Shown here: piece after piece, positions 17,920 to 26,250 of the stretch
Position numbering within the stretch: position 1 is the stretch's first letter
Layout: each line of letters begins with the position of its first letter
Source of the DNA: Pedobacter chitinilyticus
Lineage (GTDB): Bacteria; Bacteroidota; Bacteroidia; Sphingobacteriales; Sphingobacteriaceae
DNA length: 64,000 nucleotides
Direction of reading: 5' to 3'
NCBI RefSeq assembly: GCF_003313385.1
Contig: NZ_QMHN01000002.1
Span: 196,603 to 260,602, forward strand
Made by a program: the position numbers and the translations under genes
Notes under the pieces: generated by a model
What the model was told of the DNA's origin: nothing
Databases searched by the model: none
The model's input: only the letters and a program-made list of their open reading frames with translations

Positions 17920-19167
17920 ATGGAGTTATACTATTCGTTTTCTGTTCTCATTGTTCTTGCCTCATTTTTTTCTTATCTAAATCTTCGATATTTAAAGCTG
18001 CCCTCTACCATTGGCATTATGATAATCGCCATGTTATCCTCCATCATATTGGTTATTACAGGGCACTTATTTCCAGATACTTTTACGCATTTTTCCAATC
18101 TTTTGCGAGATGTAGATTTTACTGAGGTACTGATGGGAGCCATGCTAAATTTTCTTCTATTTGCTGGCGCTATCCACATTAACCTTAAAGATTTGAAGGA
18201 ACAAAGAGGCCCAATCGTTATTTTCTCTACAGTAAGTGTGGTCATTTCCACTTTTGTGGTCGGCGGTTTGCTATTCTACATCGCACCAATGCTTCATCTC
18301 AATATTCCATTTTTGTACTGCTTGCTATTTGGCGCTTTAATCTCTCCTACAGATCCTATTGCCGTAATGGGTGTTTTAAAGGAGGCCAAAGTTAAAAAGT
18401 CACTTGAAACCAAAGTAGCAGGCGAATCTCTTTTTAATGATGGTGTTGCGGTGGTGGTTTTTGCCGTGATTTTACAGCTAACTCAAAGCTCGGACATCGA
18501 CATTTCTTTTGGCAATATTTCCTGGCTTTTGGTTAAAGAAGCTGCTGGTGGATTTATTGTAGGTGCTTTACTAGGTTTAGGTGCCTCAAACGCCATGCGT
18601 AAAATTGACGATTATAAAGTTTCCGTGCTCATTACCCTATCGGTAGTTATGGGTGGCTATCTCATTGCAAGAGCAATGCACATTTCTGGTCCGCTCACCA
18701 TGGTTGCTGCTGGTATTGTGATTGGTAATTATGGAAAAAGAACGGCCATGTCGGCCACAACCAAAGATTACTTGAACAAATTTTGGGAGTTGATTGATGA
18801 AATTTTAAACGCCATTTTATTCCTTTTCATCGGTTTTGAATTATTGCTCATCCCTAACATTACCAATTATTGGCTAATGGGTGGAATCAGTATCATCGTT
18901 GTGCTTTTTGCCAGATTTATATCGATTTATATTCCTGTTAAAGTCATTCCTTTTAGGAACAAATTCAGCAAAGGAACCATTAAAGTATTGGTTTGGGGCG
19001 GTTTAAGAGGTGGTGTTTCCATTGCCTTGGCCTTATCTATTGACGAAGGACCACACAAGCCAGTAATTTTAGCGATTACTTATTTTATTGTGGTTTTCTC
19101 TATTATTGTACAAGGGTTGAGCGTAGGCAAAGTAGCTACAAGGGCACTTTCTCAAGAGGAAGAGTAG
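17920..19167 (+). CDS. Na+/H+ antiporter, CPA1 (NhaP) family
   Basis: 415 residues with about 12 membrane helices. The CPA1 signature [17 protein letters not shown] (about 140-156) and [14 protein letters not shown] from G168, with the ion-binding N173-D174 pair, identify the exchanger family. [15 protein letters not shown] near residue 360 is the second conserved element. It exchanges Na+ (or K+) for protons across the inner membrane. No cytoplasmic regulatory tail is present. It is transcribed alone, diverging from the TPR kinase. Confidence 0.92.
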   Translation: MELYYSFSVLIVLASFFSYLNLRYLKLPSTIGIMIIAMLSSIILVITGHLFPDTFTHFSNLLRDVDFTEVLMGAMLNFLLFAGAIHINLKDLKEQRGPIVIFSTVSVVISTFVVGGLLFYIAPMLHLNIPFLYCLLFGALISPTDPIAVMGVLKEAKVKKSLETKVAGESLFNDGVAVVVFAVILQLTQSSDIDISFGNISWLLVKEAAGGFIVGALLGLGASNAMRKIDDYKVSVLITLSVVMGGYLIARAMHISGPLTMVAAGIVIGNYGKRTAMSATTKDYLNKFWELIDEILNAILFLFIGFELLLIPNITNYWLMGGISIIVVLFARFISIYIPVKVIPFRNKFSKGTIKVLVWGGLRGGVSIALALSIDEGPHKPVILAITYFIVVFSIIVQGLSVGKVATRALSQEEE

Positions 19168-19177
19168 TTTTATTTCG

Positions 19178-19222
19178 CCACAGATGCACAGATAATTTAA
19201 GATCAAATCTGTGCATCTGTGG
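19178..19222. repeat. Perfect 15-bp inverted repeat after the antiporter gene
   Basis: CCACAGATGCACAGA at 19178-19192 is exactly complementary to 19208-19222, with a 15-base loop. It belongs to a repeat type common between genes in Bacteroidota. No proper T-tract follows, so at best it is an imperfect terminator. Confidence 0.65.
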
Positions 19223-19359
19223 CTAATTATTTAGGTGTACTCGTCTACCGTCGGTCCTCCGTCCATCCACCGTCGGTACTACTACTGTGATTGGAGCCTT
19301 GATAAATAGGCTATGCTGCAATGCTTCATGGCATGAATTCTTCGCTAATTTTAGATGCT

Positions 19360-19647
19360 TTAAGATTTCGAATACTTATTCCAAATTTCCAGTTTTGCTT
19401 TTTGCCTAGCGATGTAAGCATCTGCGATTACTTCACCAGAACTTGAATTTTCGGCACTTTCCAGCAACCGCTTCAATTTATCCTGATCTACATCAGCGCG
19501 ATAAAGAATTTGCACCAACTTTGGAAAATCATCTTCTACCAAATATTCAAAAGCCCTTACCAGTACTTCACGTAGTTGGGCTTCAGATATTTCTTCTGGT
19601 AGTTCAAAGTCTTTACCTACCATCTTTGCTAACGACATTCCGCTCAT
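19360..19647 (-). CDS. Small helical protein coupled to methylmalonyl-CoA epimerase
   Basis: 95 residues, starting MSGMSLAKMVGKDF. The ATG at 19645-19647 overlaps the mce stop codon as ATGA, which fixes the start and indicates translational coupling. A longer reading into mce is possible but not needed. The sequence is largely helical and charged (EAQLREVLVRAFEYLVEDDF, YIARQKAKLEIWNK), without signal peptide or membrane helix. I do not recognise the family. Coupling suggests a role with the epimerase or propionate metabolism, but this is only inference. Confidence 0.7.
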   Translation of the reverse strand: MSGMSLAKMVGKDFELPEEISEAQLREVLVRAFEYLVEDDFPKLVQILYRADVDQDKLKRLLESAENSSSGEVIADAYIARQKAKLEIWNKYSKS

Positions 19648-20045
19648 TTGATCTCCTGGCAAAGTTCTATCAATACCCCATTCGTAGTTTTTGGATGCAC
19701 GAAGCAAATCAATTTGTTATCTGCACCTTTTTTTGGCTCTTCGTTTAACAGCACAAAACCTTCTGCTTTCAACCTTTCCATTTCTGCATAAATATCATCC
19801 ACATCAAAAGCGATATGATGTATTCCCTCTCCCTTTTTAGCGATGAACTTGGCAATAGCACTATCATCAGCTGTGCTAGCTAACAATTCTATCTTATTCT
19901 CGCCAGTTTTGAAAAACGCCGTGTCTACGTTTTCACTCTCCACTCGCTCCGTTTTATAGCAGCTAGTGCCTAACAACTGCTCGTACAAAGTCGATGCTTT
20001 CTGTAAATCAGCCACCGCTATACCAATATGTTCTATCTTGTTCAT
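19644..20045 (-). CDS. mce: Methylmalonyl-CoA epimerase
   Basis: 133 residues, a vicinal-oxygen-chelate (glyoxalase-fold) protein. The start MNKIEHIGIAVADLQKA contains the first metal-binding His; GEGIHHIAFDVDDI near 80-93 and VLIELCQ at the C-terminus supply the other ligands. It interconverts (R)- and (S)-methylmalonyl-CoA in the succinate-propionate route. The ATG at 20043-20045 is preferred over an upstream TTG. A dispersed palindromic repeat lies just upstream. Confidence 0.93.
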   Translation of the reverse strand: MNKIEHIGIAVADLQKASTLYEQLLGTSCYKTERVESENVDTAFFKTGENKIELLASTADDSAIAKFIAKKGEGIHHIAFDVDDIYAEMERLKAEGFVLLNEEPKKGADNKLICFVHPKTTNGVLIELCQEIK

Positions 20046-20060
20046 ATTTTTAATCAAAAA

Positions 20061-20130
20061 AGTTATCAGTTGCGAGTTATGAATTACGGGGGTCTAAACA
20101 CATCAGTCGTAACATGCAACACATAACTCC
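20061..20130. repeat. GTTATGAGTT-type inverted repeat, copy 1
   Basis: AGTTATCAGTTGCGAGTTAT faces an inverted GTAACATGCAACACATAACT arm about 20 bases on. Two similar elements lie between iscS-iscU and iscU-iscA. Confidence 0.6.
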
Positions 20131-20195
20131 ACGCTCTCGTTATCAGAATGTAAAAATGCAGGTTTTATCTATAGCTTCATAGCCATTATTTATAA

Positions 20196-20223
20196 TTGTT
20201 CGGAAAGTTTTTTCGTATCTTTG
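20196..20223 (+). promoter_or_regulatory. Promoter of the isc operon
   Basis: TTG at 20196-20198, a 17-base spacer and TATCTTTG at 20216-20223, an exact match to the Bacteroidota TTG-N17-TAnnTTTG consensus. The leader to the iscS ATG is about 55 bases. Confidence 0.65.
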
Positions 20224-20282
20224 TAGTGTTAAAGGCTGAAAAGTGTTAAACGCTCAGCTAAAATTTTTAAAAACGATATTAG

Positions 20283-21494
20283 ATGGAACTTCCTATTTAT
20301 TTAGATAATAATGCTACAACACCTCTAGACCCAAGAGTATTAGAAGCGATGTTGCCTTACTTTACCAACAAATTTGGTAATGCAGCTAGTCGTAACCACG
20401 CTTTTGGATGGGTTGCTGAAGAGGGTGTAGACTATGCCCGTGAACAAGTTGCAAAATTGATTGGCTGTACAGAAAAAGAAATCATCTTTACTTCTGGTGC
20501 TACCGAAGCTGATAACTTGGCGATCAAAGGTGTTTTCGAAATGTATGCAGATAAAGGTAATCACATCATTACCGCTACAACAGAACATAAAGCTGTTTTA
20601 GATACTTGCAAACACTTAGAAAAACAAGGTGCAAAGGTTACTTATCTAAACGTAAAAGAAGATGGTTTAATTGATTTAGCTGAATTAGAAGCTGCAATGA
20701 CGCCAGAAACCATTTTGGTAACCATTATGTACGGAAATAACGAGATTGGTGTTATTCAGCCAGTTAAGGAAATTTCTGCGATTGCCCATAAACACGGTGC
20801 TTTATTCATGACTGATGCAACGCAAGCAGTAGGTAAAATCCCTGTTGATGTTAATGCAGATGGTATTGACTTAATGGCTTTTAGTGCACACAAAATGTAC
20901 GGACCAAAAGGTGTTGGTGCTTTGTACGTGCGCAGAAAAGGACCAAGAGTTAAAGTTACCGCTCAAATGGACGGTGGTGGTCATGAGCGTGGAATGCGTT
21001 CAGGAACCTTAAACGTACCAGGTATTGTTGGCTTGGGTAAAGCTTGTGAGCTTTGCCGTTTAGAAATGGACGAAGAAGCAAAACGTTTATCAGCTTTACG
21101 TGATAAATTAGAAAGCGCTTTAACGGTATTAGAAGAAAGCTATGTAAATGGTAATGTTGAACATCGCTTACCTCACGTAGCGAACATTTCTTTCAAATAT
21201 GTAGAAGGTGAAGGCTTGATGATGGCCATGAAAGATTTAGCAGTTTCTTCAGGTTCAGCTTGTACTTCTGCTTCATTGGAACCATCATATGTATTAAAAG
21301 CTTTGGGCCTTTCTGATGATTTGGCACACTCTTCGATACGTTTTGGTTTAGGTAGATTTACGACTGAAGAAGAAGTTGACTACGCAATAGAAAATACTAA
21401 AAAAGCAGTTAACCATTTGAGAGATCTTTCCCCACTTTGGGAAATGTTTAAAGAGGGTATTGACTTGAGTAAAATTGAGTGGGCAGAGCATTAA
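20283..21494 (+). CDS. iscS: Cysteine desulfurase IscS
   Basis: 403 residues. The PLP lysine is K204 in [10 protein letters not shown], and the persulfide-forming cysteine is C327 in [13 protein letters not shown]. The N-terminus [18 protein letters not shown] is typical of class V aminotransferases. It mobilises sulfur from cysteine for Fe-S cluster and thiolated tRNA synthesis. The SSGSACTSA loop form is IscS/NifS-like rather than SufS-like. It is the first gene of iscS-iscU-iscA; iscR, hscBA and fdx are absent nearby. Confidence 0.95.
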   Translation: MELPIYLDNNATTPLDPRVLEAMLPYFTNKFGNAASRNHAFGWVAEEGVDYAREQVAKLIGCTEKEIIFTSGATEADNLAIKGVFEMYADKGNHIITATTEHKAVLDTCKHLEKQGAKVTYLNVKEDGLIDLAELEAAMTPETILVTIMYGNNEIGVIQPVKEISAIAHKHGALFMTDATQAVGKIPVDVNADGIDLMAFSAHKMYGPKGVGALYVRRKGPRVKVTAQMDGGGHERGMRSGTLNVPGIVGLGKACELCRLEMDEEAKRLSALRDKLESALTVLEESYVNGNVEHRLPHVANISFKYVEGEGLMMAMKDLAVSSGSACTSASLEPSYVLKALGLSDDLAHSSIRFGLGRFTTEEEVDYAIENTKKAVNHLRDLSPLWEMFKEGIDLSKIEWAEH

Positions 21495-21575
21495 TTTGCT
21501 TTGCAAATTAATGCGTTAAAAGTTGCGAGTTAAAAGTTATGGGCTTTGACCGACAACACGCAACTCGTAACATAT
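21491..21575. repeat. Hairpin plus GTTATGAGTT-type repeat between iscS and iscU
   Basis: TTAATTTGC / GCAAATTAA form a perfect 9-bp stem at 21491-21511, overlapping the iscS stop codon. An imperfect inverted repeat follows at about 21514-21578, with arms GTTAAAAGTTGCGAGTT and AACTCGTAACATATAAC. It is non-coding, inside an apparent operon. Confidence 0.6.
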
Positions 21576-21606
21576 AACAATATTATTAAGATATAAGAAT
21601 AAAGAC

Positions 21607-22020
21607 ATGGCATATTCAGAAAAAGTAATTGATCACTATACCAACCCTAGAAACGTTGGTACTTTAAATAAAGAAGCTAAAAACGTAGGTACGGGTTTAG
21701 TGGGTGCTCCAGAGTGTGGCGACGTAATGCGTCTACAAATTGAAGTAAATGATGAAAATGTAATTACAGATGCTAAATTCAAAACTTTTGGATGTGGTTC
21801 TGCAATCGCTTCTTCATCTTTAGCAACCGAGTGGCTAAAAGGAAAATCTATTGACGAGGCTTTGGCTATCGACAATATGGATTTGGTAGAAGAGTTGGCT
21901 TTACCTCCTGTGAAAATCCACTGTTCGGTATTGGCTGAAGATGCAATCAAATCTGCTATTAACGACTATCGCGTTAAAAATGGTTTGGAAGCATTAGAAT
22001 TACCAAAATCACACCACTAG
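21607..22020 (+). CDS. iscU: Fe-S cluster scaffold IscU
   Basis: 137 residues. The three cluster-binding cysteines are C37 (APECGDVM, with D39), C63 (FGCGSAIASS) and C106 (KIHCSVLAEDA). LPPVK at 99-103 is the motif recognised by the HscA chaperone in other bacteria, although no hscA lies here. It receives sulfur from the adjacent IscS and assembles clusters in the cytoplasm. Confidence 0.96.
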   Translation: MAYSEKVIDHYTNPRNVGTLNKEAKNVGTGLVGAPECGDVMRLQIEVNDENVITDAKFKTFGCGSAIASSSLATEWLKGKSIDEALAIDNMDLVEELALPPVKIHCSVLAEDAIKSAINDYRVKNGLEALELPKSHH

Positions 22021-22021
22021 T

Positions 22022-22099
22022 AACTGTTACGAGTTATAAGTTTTGAGTGATGGGCTTAAGCGCCTAGATTCTCAACTTGTAACCCGCAACTCATAACAA
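22022..22099. repeat. GTTATGAGTT-type inverted repeat between iscU and iscA
   Basis: GTTACGAGTTATAAGTTTTG faces AACTTGTAACCCGCAACTC in inverted orientation, filling almost the whole gap. Third related element within 2.1 kb. Confidence 0.55.
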
Positions 22100-22106
22100 A
22101 AATATC

Positions 22107-22433
22107 ATGATTACTATAACAGATAAGGCAAAAGATAAGATAGACCACCTGATGCAAGATTCGCAATTGGGCTCTGATTACTTTTTACGTGTTTCGGTAA
22201 AAGGTGGCGGTTGTTCTGGTTTATCATACAATCTTGATTTTGATAACGAAGAAAAAACTGGCGACCAATTTTTTGAAGATCGCGGGATTAGAATAGCCTT
22301 GGACATGAAGTCGTTTCTATACCTAGCTGGTACGGAGCTTGACTTTTCTGATGGCTTGAATGGTAAAGGCTTCAACTTTGTTAATCCTAATGCGAGCAGA
22401 ACCTGCGGTTGCGGGGAAAGTTTCTCTGTTTAA
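22107..22433 (+). CDS. iscA: A-type Fe-S carrier (IscA/ErpA/HesB family)
   Basis: 108 residues. The three conserved cysteines are C36 (GGGCSGLSY), C100 and C102 (CGCGESFSV). It delivers or stores Fe-S clusters downstream of IscU. The symbol reflects its place in the isc operon; it could equally be named erpA. A strong terminator follows 20 bases after the stop codon. Confidence 0.92.
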   Translation: MITITDKAKDKIDHLMQDSQLGSDYFLRVSVKGGGCSGLSYNLDFDNEEKTGDQFFEDRGIRIALDMKSFLYLAGTELDFSDGLNGKGFNFVNPNASRTCGCGESFSV

Positions 22434-22453
22434 GTTTTTAAAACATACTATAG

Positions 22454-22484
22454 AAGGCATTGCTACACCGCAATGCCTTTTTTT
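22454..22484 (+). terminator. Rho-independent terminator of the isc operon
   Basis: Stem AAGGCATTGC / GCAATGCCTT with a 6-base loop, followed by a run of seven T. Confidence 0.88.
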
Positions 22485-22554
22485 GTTTATTAACAACTTG
22501 AAAGAGTTGAGAAATTAAATGATATTCTATCAATGGCAGGGCTTGGTATAAAAA

Positions 22555-23748
22555 TTGAGCAAACTTTATCAAAAACCATTGCCCATGATTTTACAAGCGA
22601 TACAATCTAAAAATTTCGACGAAGCAAAACAGCATCTACTCGCTGGAGAAAAACTCGATCCTTCTATCAACATCTATACTAAAAGTCAGCTCTTTGATAC
22701 TTTACTCAAAGAAAAGCAGTTCGATATCTTTTCACTATTGGTAGCCGATAAAACGATTGAGTTAGACATTTACGAATACGACAGTTTCAACAACTCCATC
22801 TTCGATAGAATTTTATACACTTTAAATACCGATGAAGATTCGTTGGCTTTTCTAGACGATTTCTTTTCCAAAGTTGAAAACATCAATGATGAAGTAGCTG
22901 GAAAAACACTACTCTCCTATTTTCTCGAAAAAGAAGCTCCCTTAGCATTTATCTCAAGTTTAGTGAATGCTGGCGCTGACGTGAATTTTAAAAACAATGC
23001 CGAAGAAGGCTATTTACACCAAGTGGCCAAAACCTATGCTAGAAATGCCGAATTGCTAATCAGCTATATCAAATTTCTAACAGCACAAGGGCTAGACGTT
23101 AACGCTGAAAATGTTGTAGGACAAACGCCTTTACATTTAGCGATTGATTTGAATAGAAAAGAATTGGTAGCACCCTTACTTGAAGCGGGTGCCGATCCCA
23201 GTCAATTGGATAAAAAAGGGAAGAGCAGTTTTTACCTAGCCGTTGCCGAAAAGCTTGATCCAGAAATGTATCAGCTATTAAGCCAATACGGAAGTCCAGA
23301 TTTTGATCAGCTCAATAAAGATCAGGTGAGTCTATTTTTCGAATACGTACGAATGATTTATAGCGACAGTGAAAGAGAGCTTCAACTGTTGGCCGAGCTT
23401 TTAAAAGATGGTGCCGATCTATATCAAGCGAACACCTATTACGGCAGAGCAACGACTCCCATAGATCTGATTGCAGAGAAAAAATCTGAAATACTACAAA
23501 CCGTACTTACTAATGGCAACATTGACATTAACCGACAGGATGACGAGGGGAATACACTTTTACATAAAGTTTGTGCCTACAATGTGAACTATGAAGCAGA
23601 TAAAGCAAAAGAGACTTATCGGAAAGTAAAGCTATTACTGGAAAACGGCGCAGATAAAAATATCAGCAACAATAAAGATCAAACAGCTTTGGCACTTGCC
23701 AGCGATGATAACCTGAAAATTAAAACGGTTGAGTTGTTGATGAAATAG
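22555..23748 (+). CDS. Ankyrin-repeat protein 1
   Basis: 397 residues if the TTG at 22555 is used; an ATG at 22585 would give 387. The N-terminal half is helical and repeat-like (PMILQAIQSKNFDEAKQHLL). Ankyrin repeats are clear from about residue 120 (NAGADVNFKNNAEEGYLHQV, VVGQTPLHLAIDLNRKE, EGNTLLHKVCAYNVN, LLLENGADKNISNNKDQTAL). There is no signal peptide, so it is probably cytoplasmic and mediates protein contacts. The next gene is a second ankyrin protein 98 bases on, same strand. Partner proteins are unknown. Confidence 0.85.
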   Translation: MSKLYQKPLPMILQAIQSKNFDEAKQHLLAGEKLDPSINIYTKSQLFDTLLKEKQFDIFSLLVADKTIELDIYEYDSFNNSIFDRILYTLNTDEDSLAFLDDFFSKVENINDEVAGKTLLSYFLEKEAPLAFISSLVNAGADVNFKNNAEEGYLHQVAKTYARNAELLISYIKFLTAQGLDVNAENVVGQTPLHLAIDLNRKELVAPLLEAGADPSQLDKKGKSSFYLAVAEKLDPEMYQLLSQYGSPDFDQLNKDQVSLFFEYVRMIYSDSERELQLLAELLKDGADLYQANTYYGRATTPIDLIAEKKSEILQTVLTNGNIDINRQDDEGNTLLHKVCAYNVNYEADKAKETYRKVKLLLENGADKNISNNKDQTALALASDDNLKIKTVELLMK

Positions 23749-23755
23749 TGATTTT

Positions 23756-23797
23756 GTTCATCGTTCACCTGTTCATTGGTTCATTAGTTCATTGGGT
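23756..23797. repeat. Short degenerate direct repeats (GTTCATTG)
   Basis: About five consecutive GTTCATTG / GTTCATTA / GTTCATCG units lie between the two ankyrin genes. No coding function. Confidence 0.4.
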
Positions 23798-23846
23798 TAT
23801 TGATCATTTAAAATTCAAAAATTTACTTATTTAATATTTCTCTCTT

Positions 23847-25190
23847 ATGTCGATGTCATTTATCATTGCCTGCGAATCAGGAAAAAGAAAAATAGCCGAG
23901 CTATTACTTAGCAACGGAGAAGCGGACCCAAAATATACCGATGAAAAAGGAAGAACAGCACTTCATTATGCTGCCCATCATGGCTTTTTAGATTTAGTAA
24001 AAATGCTGCTCGATCATGGTGCCGATATTAATTACGAAGATCAAGCGGGAGAGACACCGCTGTATTTTGCATTGCTACAAAAGCAAAAACAAACTGCTCT
24101 CTATCTTCTAGAAAATGGGGCGAGCACAGCAATTAGAGATCATAAAGGCAATAGTTTATTGCATTTGGCCGCCATTTACGGACAAGTAGAAATTTTGGAT
24201 AAATTATTAACCACTGATTTATCGGTAGACAATGGAAACAATCTTTCACAAACGGCCTTACTGCTCGCAGCTGGGAACCGAAATCGCCAAATTATTGAGA
24301 CGCTTTTGGCTAAAGGAGCCGATGTAAACACCACTGACAAACAAGGCAATTCGCCTTTATTGGTGGCCGTTGCTTCGAAAAATCTACCCATCGTTGAACT
24401 GCTACTCCAAAATGGTGCCGACATCAATCATAGCAATCACAATGGCGAAAATGCACTACTATTGGCCTGTTATGATACCAATAGGATGATGATTAAACTT
24501 TTGGTAGAAAACGGAGCAGATGTACTGACGACCAATAAAAATGGTTTGTCTCCAATTTGGTATGCTTGTGCACATAATCAGAAAGAGATTGTGGAACTTT
24601 TCTTGGATAATGGCGTTGATGTAAATTATGCCAAACCAGTTGTGCCTTCCGATCATTCCATGTCGTCGTACCTTGACTGGGTAGAAACGGCTACTAATTT
24701 AAGTAACGATTCCAGTTTTACACTCAATCACACCTACAGTTATGGCGGTGAAAGTTTAATGCATGTAGCCGCAAAGAGTGGCCATATCAGTATGATTAAA
24801 TTATTGCTCAACAAAGGGGCTAACATCAACGTACAGGATGAAAGTGGAAATACGCCGCTACATTATGCAGCCGCCAATGGCAAAAAAGATATGGTAGCAC
24901 TGTTATTAGAAAACCAAGCTGACCCCACAATAGTGAATACCAAAGAGCAAAAAGCTATTGATTATGCCAATATTAAAGGCTTTAATGAAATTACGGAGTT
25001 ACTGCTTAAGTATGGTCCAGCTAATTCTGCTGCGAAAATTGCTGAACCTGTTAATACCACAGCAGAAAAGCCTGCCAGTGGAGTTGATAAAAAGCAAGCG
25101 TTATTGGATTTAAAGGAACTATTGGATGCAGGAATTTTAACGCAGGAAGAGTTTAACTCAGAGAAAACAAAAATCCTTCAAGGAAATTAA
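23847..25190 (+). CDS. Ankyrin-repeat protein 2 with C-terminal SHOCT-like domain
   Basis: 447 residues. About eleven ankyrin repeats run from residue 2 to 390, many near consensus (DEKGRTALHYAAHHGFLDLV, QGNSPLLVAVASKNLPIVEL, SGNTPLHYAAANGKKDMV). A linker is followed by a C-terminal helix pair, ALLDLKELLDAGILTQEEF (about 417-436), matching the SHOCT short C-terminal domain. SHOCT domains often mediate oligomerisation or membrane association. No signal peptide. It may be co-transcribed with ankyrin gene 1. A bidirectional terminator follows. Confidence 0.88.
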   Translation: MSMSFIIACESGKRKIAELLLSNGEADPKYTDEKGRTALHYAAHHGFLDLVKMLLDHGADINYEDQAGETPLYFALLQKQKQTALYLLENGASTAIRDHKGNSLLHLAAIYGQVEILDKLLTTDLSVDNGNNLSQTALLLAAGNRNRQIIETLLAKGADVNTTDKQGNSPLLVAVASKNLPIVELLLQNGADINHSNHNGENALLLACYDTNRMMIKLLVENGADVLTTNKNGLSPIWYACAHNQKEIVELFLDNGVDVNYAKPVVPSDHSMSSYLDWVETATNLSNDSSFTLNHTYSYGGESLMHVAAKSGHISMIKLLLNKGANINVQDESGNTPLHYAAANGKKDMVALLLENQADPTIVNTKEQKAIDYANIKGFNEITELLLKYGPANSAAKIAEPVNTTAEKPASGVDKKQALLDLKELLDAGILTQEEFNSEKTKILQGN

Positions 25191-25192
25191 AT

Positions 25193-25222
25193 AAAAAAGT
25201 CCCGCACATGCGGGACTTTTTT
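25193..25222. terminator. Bidirectional rho-independent terminator
   Basis: AAAAAAGTCCCGCA / TGCGGGACTTTTTT, a perfect 14-bp stem with a 2-base loop and T-runs on both strands. It serves the converging ankyrin gene 2 and the repeat-protein gene. Confidence 0.88.
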
Positions 25223-25226
25223 GCTA

Positions 25227-26069
25227 TCAATAGGCTTCAAAAACCATATTACCAGAGAAATCTATTTTATAGGTACCAATCTTATTTCCGTTACCATCTT
25301 CTACAATTTGGTTGCCAGAAAAATCTTTTTTATAAATTCTTATCACCCTACCAGAACTGTCTTCCACCACCTCGTTGCCAAAAATATCCTTTTTGAATTT
25401 CCCTAGCACATTTCCTTTTCCATCCTCTAATATCGTATTCCCAAAAATATCTGTCTTACGGATCAATTGAACTTCACCTCTCCCATTTTCTACAATATCA
25501 TTTCCGAAGATGTCTTTTTTGTATTTAGCACTCACCTCTCCTCTTTCATTTTCTACCACAGTATTTCCAAAAATATCTTTCTTATAAATCTGTTTTGATC
25601 CGTTTGCACTTTCAATCACATCATTCCCAAAAATATCCTTGCTGAACTTTTTAATCGTCTTCCCACTACCATCCTCTACTATCGTATTGCCAAAAATATC
25701 TTTTCCATATTTGGCTAAAGTTTTACCATTGCCATCTTCAATAATGGTGTTGCCAAATATATCTTTTCGTTGTTTAAATTGAGTTCTCCCATTGCCATCT
25801 TCAATTATATCATTGCCAAAAATGTCTCTTTTAAATTTAGCTATGGTTCTGCCGCTTCCATCTTCGATAACCGTATTGCCGAAAATATCTTTCTTATAAA
25901 CACGGTGACCAGATTCATGTTGGTTTTTTAGCCAAACTCCCAGCAGCAAATCTTGCGCTAAAACAACGTTGGTAAGGAAAATTAAAGTGATGGTGAGCGA
26001 TATATATCGCAAAGCAGACATTCGCCTTTTCCAAAAGGCAAACATCCCAAATTCATGAGTTTTCATCAT
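25227..26069 (-). CDS. Secreted protein of eleven 21-residue KDIFGN repeats
   Basis: 280 residues. Residues about 17-38 form a signal peptide (ISLTITLIFLTNVVLAQ); the ATG at 26019-26021 (MSALRYIS) is an equally plausible start. From about residue 59 to the end the protein is eleven tandem copies of a 21-residue unit, consensus KDIFGNTIVEDGNGRTIAKFK. The last two units read KDFSGN / IDFSGN and the final one is cut short. Alternating polar and hydrophobic residues with a fixed GN turn suggest a beta-solenoid or beta-roll. No known family recognised. It is probably exported; there is no lipobox and no T9SS tail. Confidence 0.8.
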   Translation of the reverse strand: MMKTHEFGMFAFWKRRMSALRYISLTITLIFLTNVVLAQDLLLGVWLKNQHESGHRVYKKDIFGNTVIEDGSGRTIAKFKRDIFGNDIIEDGNGRTQFKQRKDIFGNTIIEDGNGKTLAKYGKDIFGNTIVEDGSGKTIKKFSKDIFGNDVIESANGSKQIYKKDIFGNTVVENERGEVSAKYKKDIFGNDIVENGRGEVQLIRKTDIFGNTILEDGKGNVLGKFKKDIFGNEVVEDSSGRVIRIYKKDFSGNQIVEDGNGNKIGTYKIDFSGNMVFEAY

Positions 26070-26250
26070 TCAAGTTTTTTATTTGTGTGTAACTCAAGAT
26101 AGCTAATTTCAGTCCATAAACAACTACGTATCAATTATTTTATGCTGCCATTATTTCTCATTTTTTACCAACAATCATCAATTCATTTTGTATTATTAGT
26201 TACAATGCTTTATCATTGTCGGTTAAAACCCACCAAACAGTAAATGTAAC

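Noticed and set aside
19178..19222. Ordinary terminator of the antiporter gene
   Set aside because: The stem is excellent but no T-run follows; kept as a repeat only.
22555..25190. One ankyrin gene split by a frameshift
   Set aside because: The first protein ends normally, the second starts with a complete repeat at its own ATG, and 98 non-coding bases with short direct repeats separate them.
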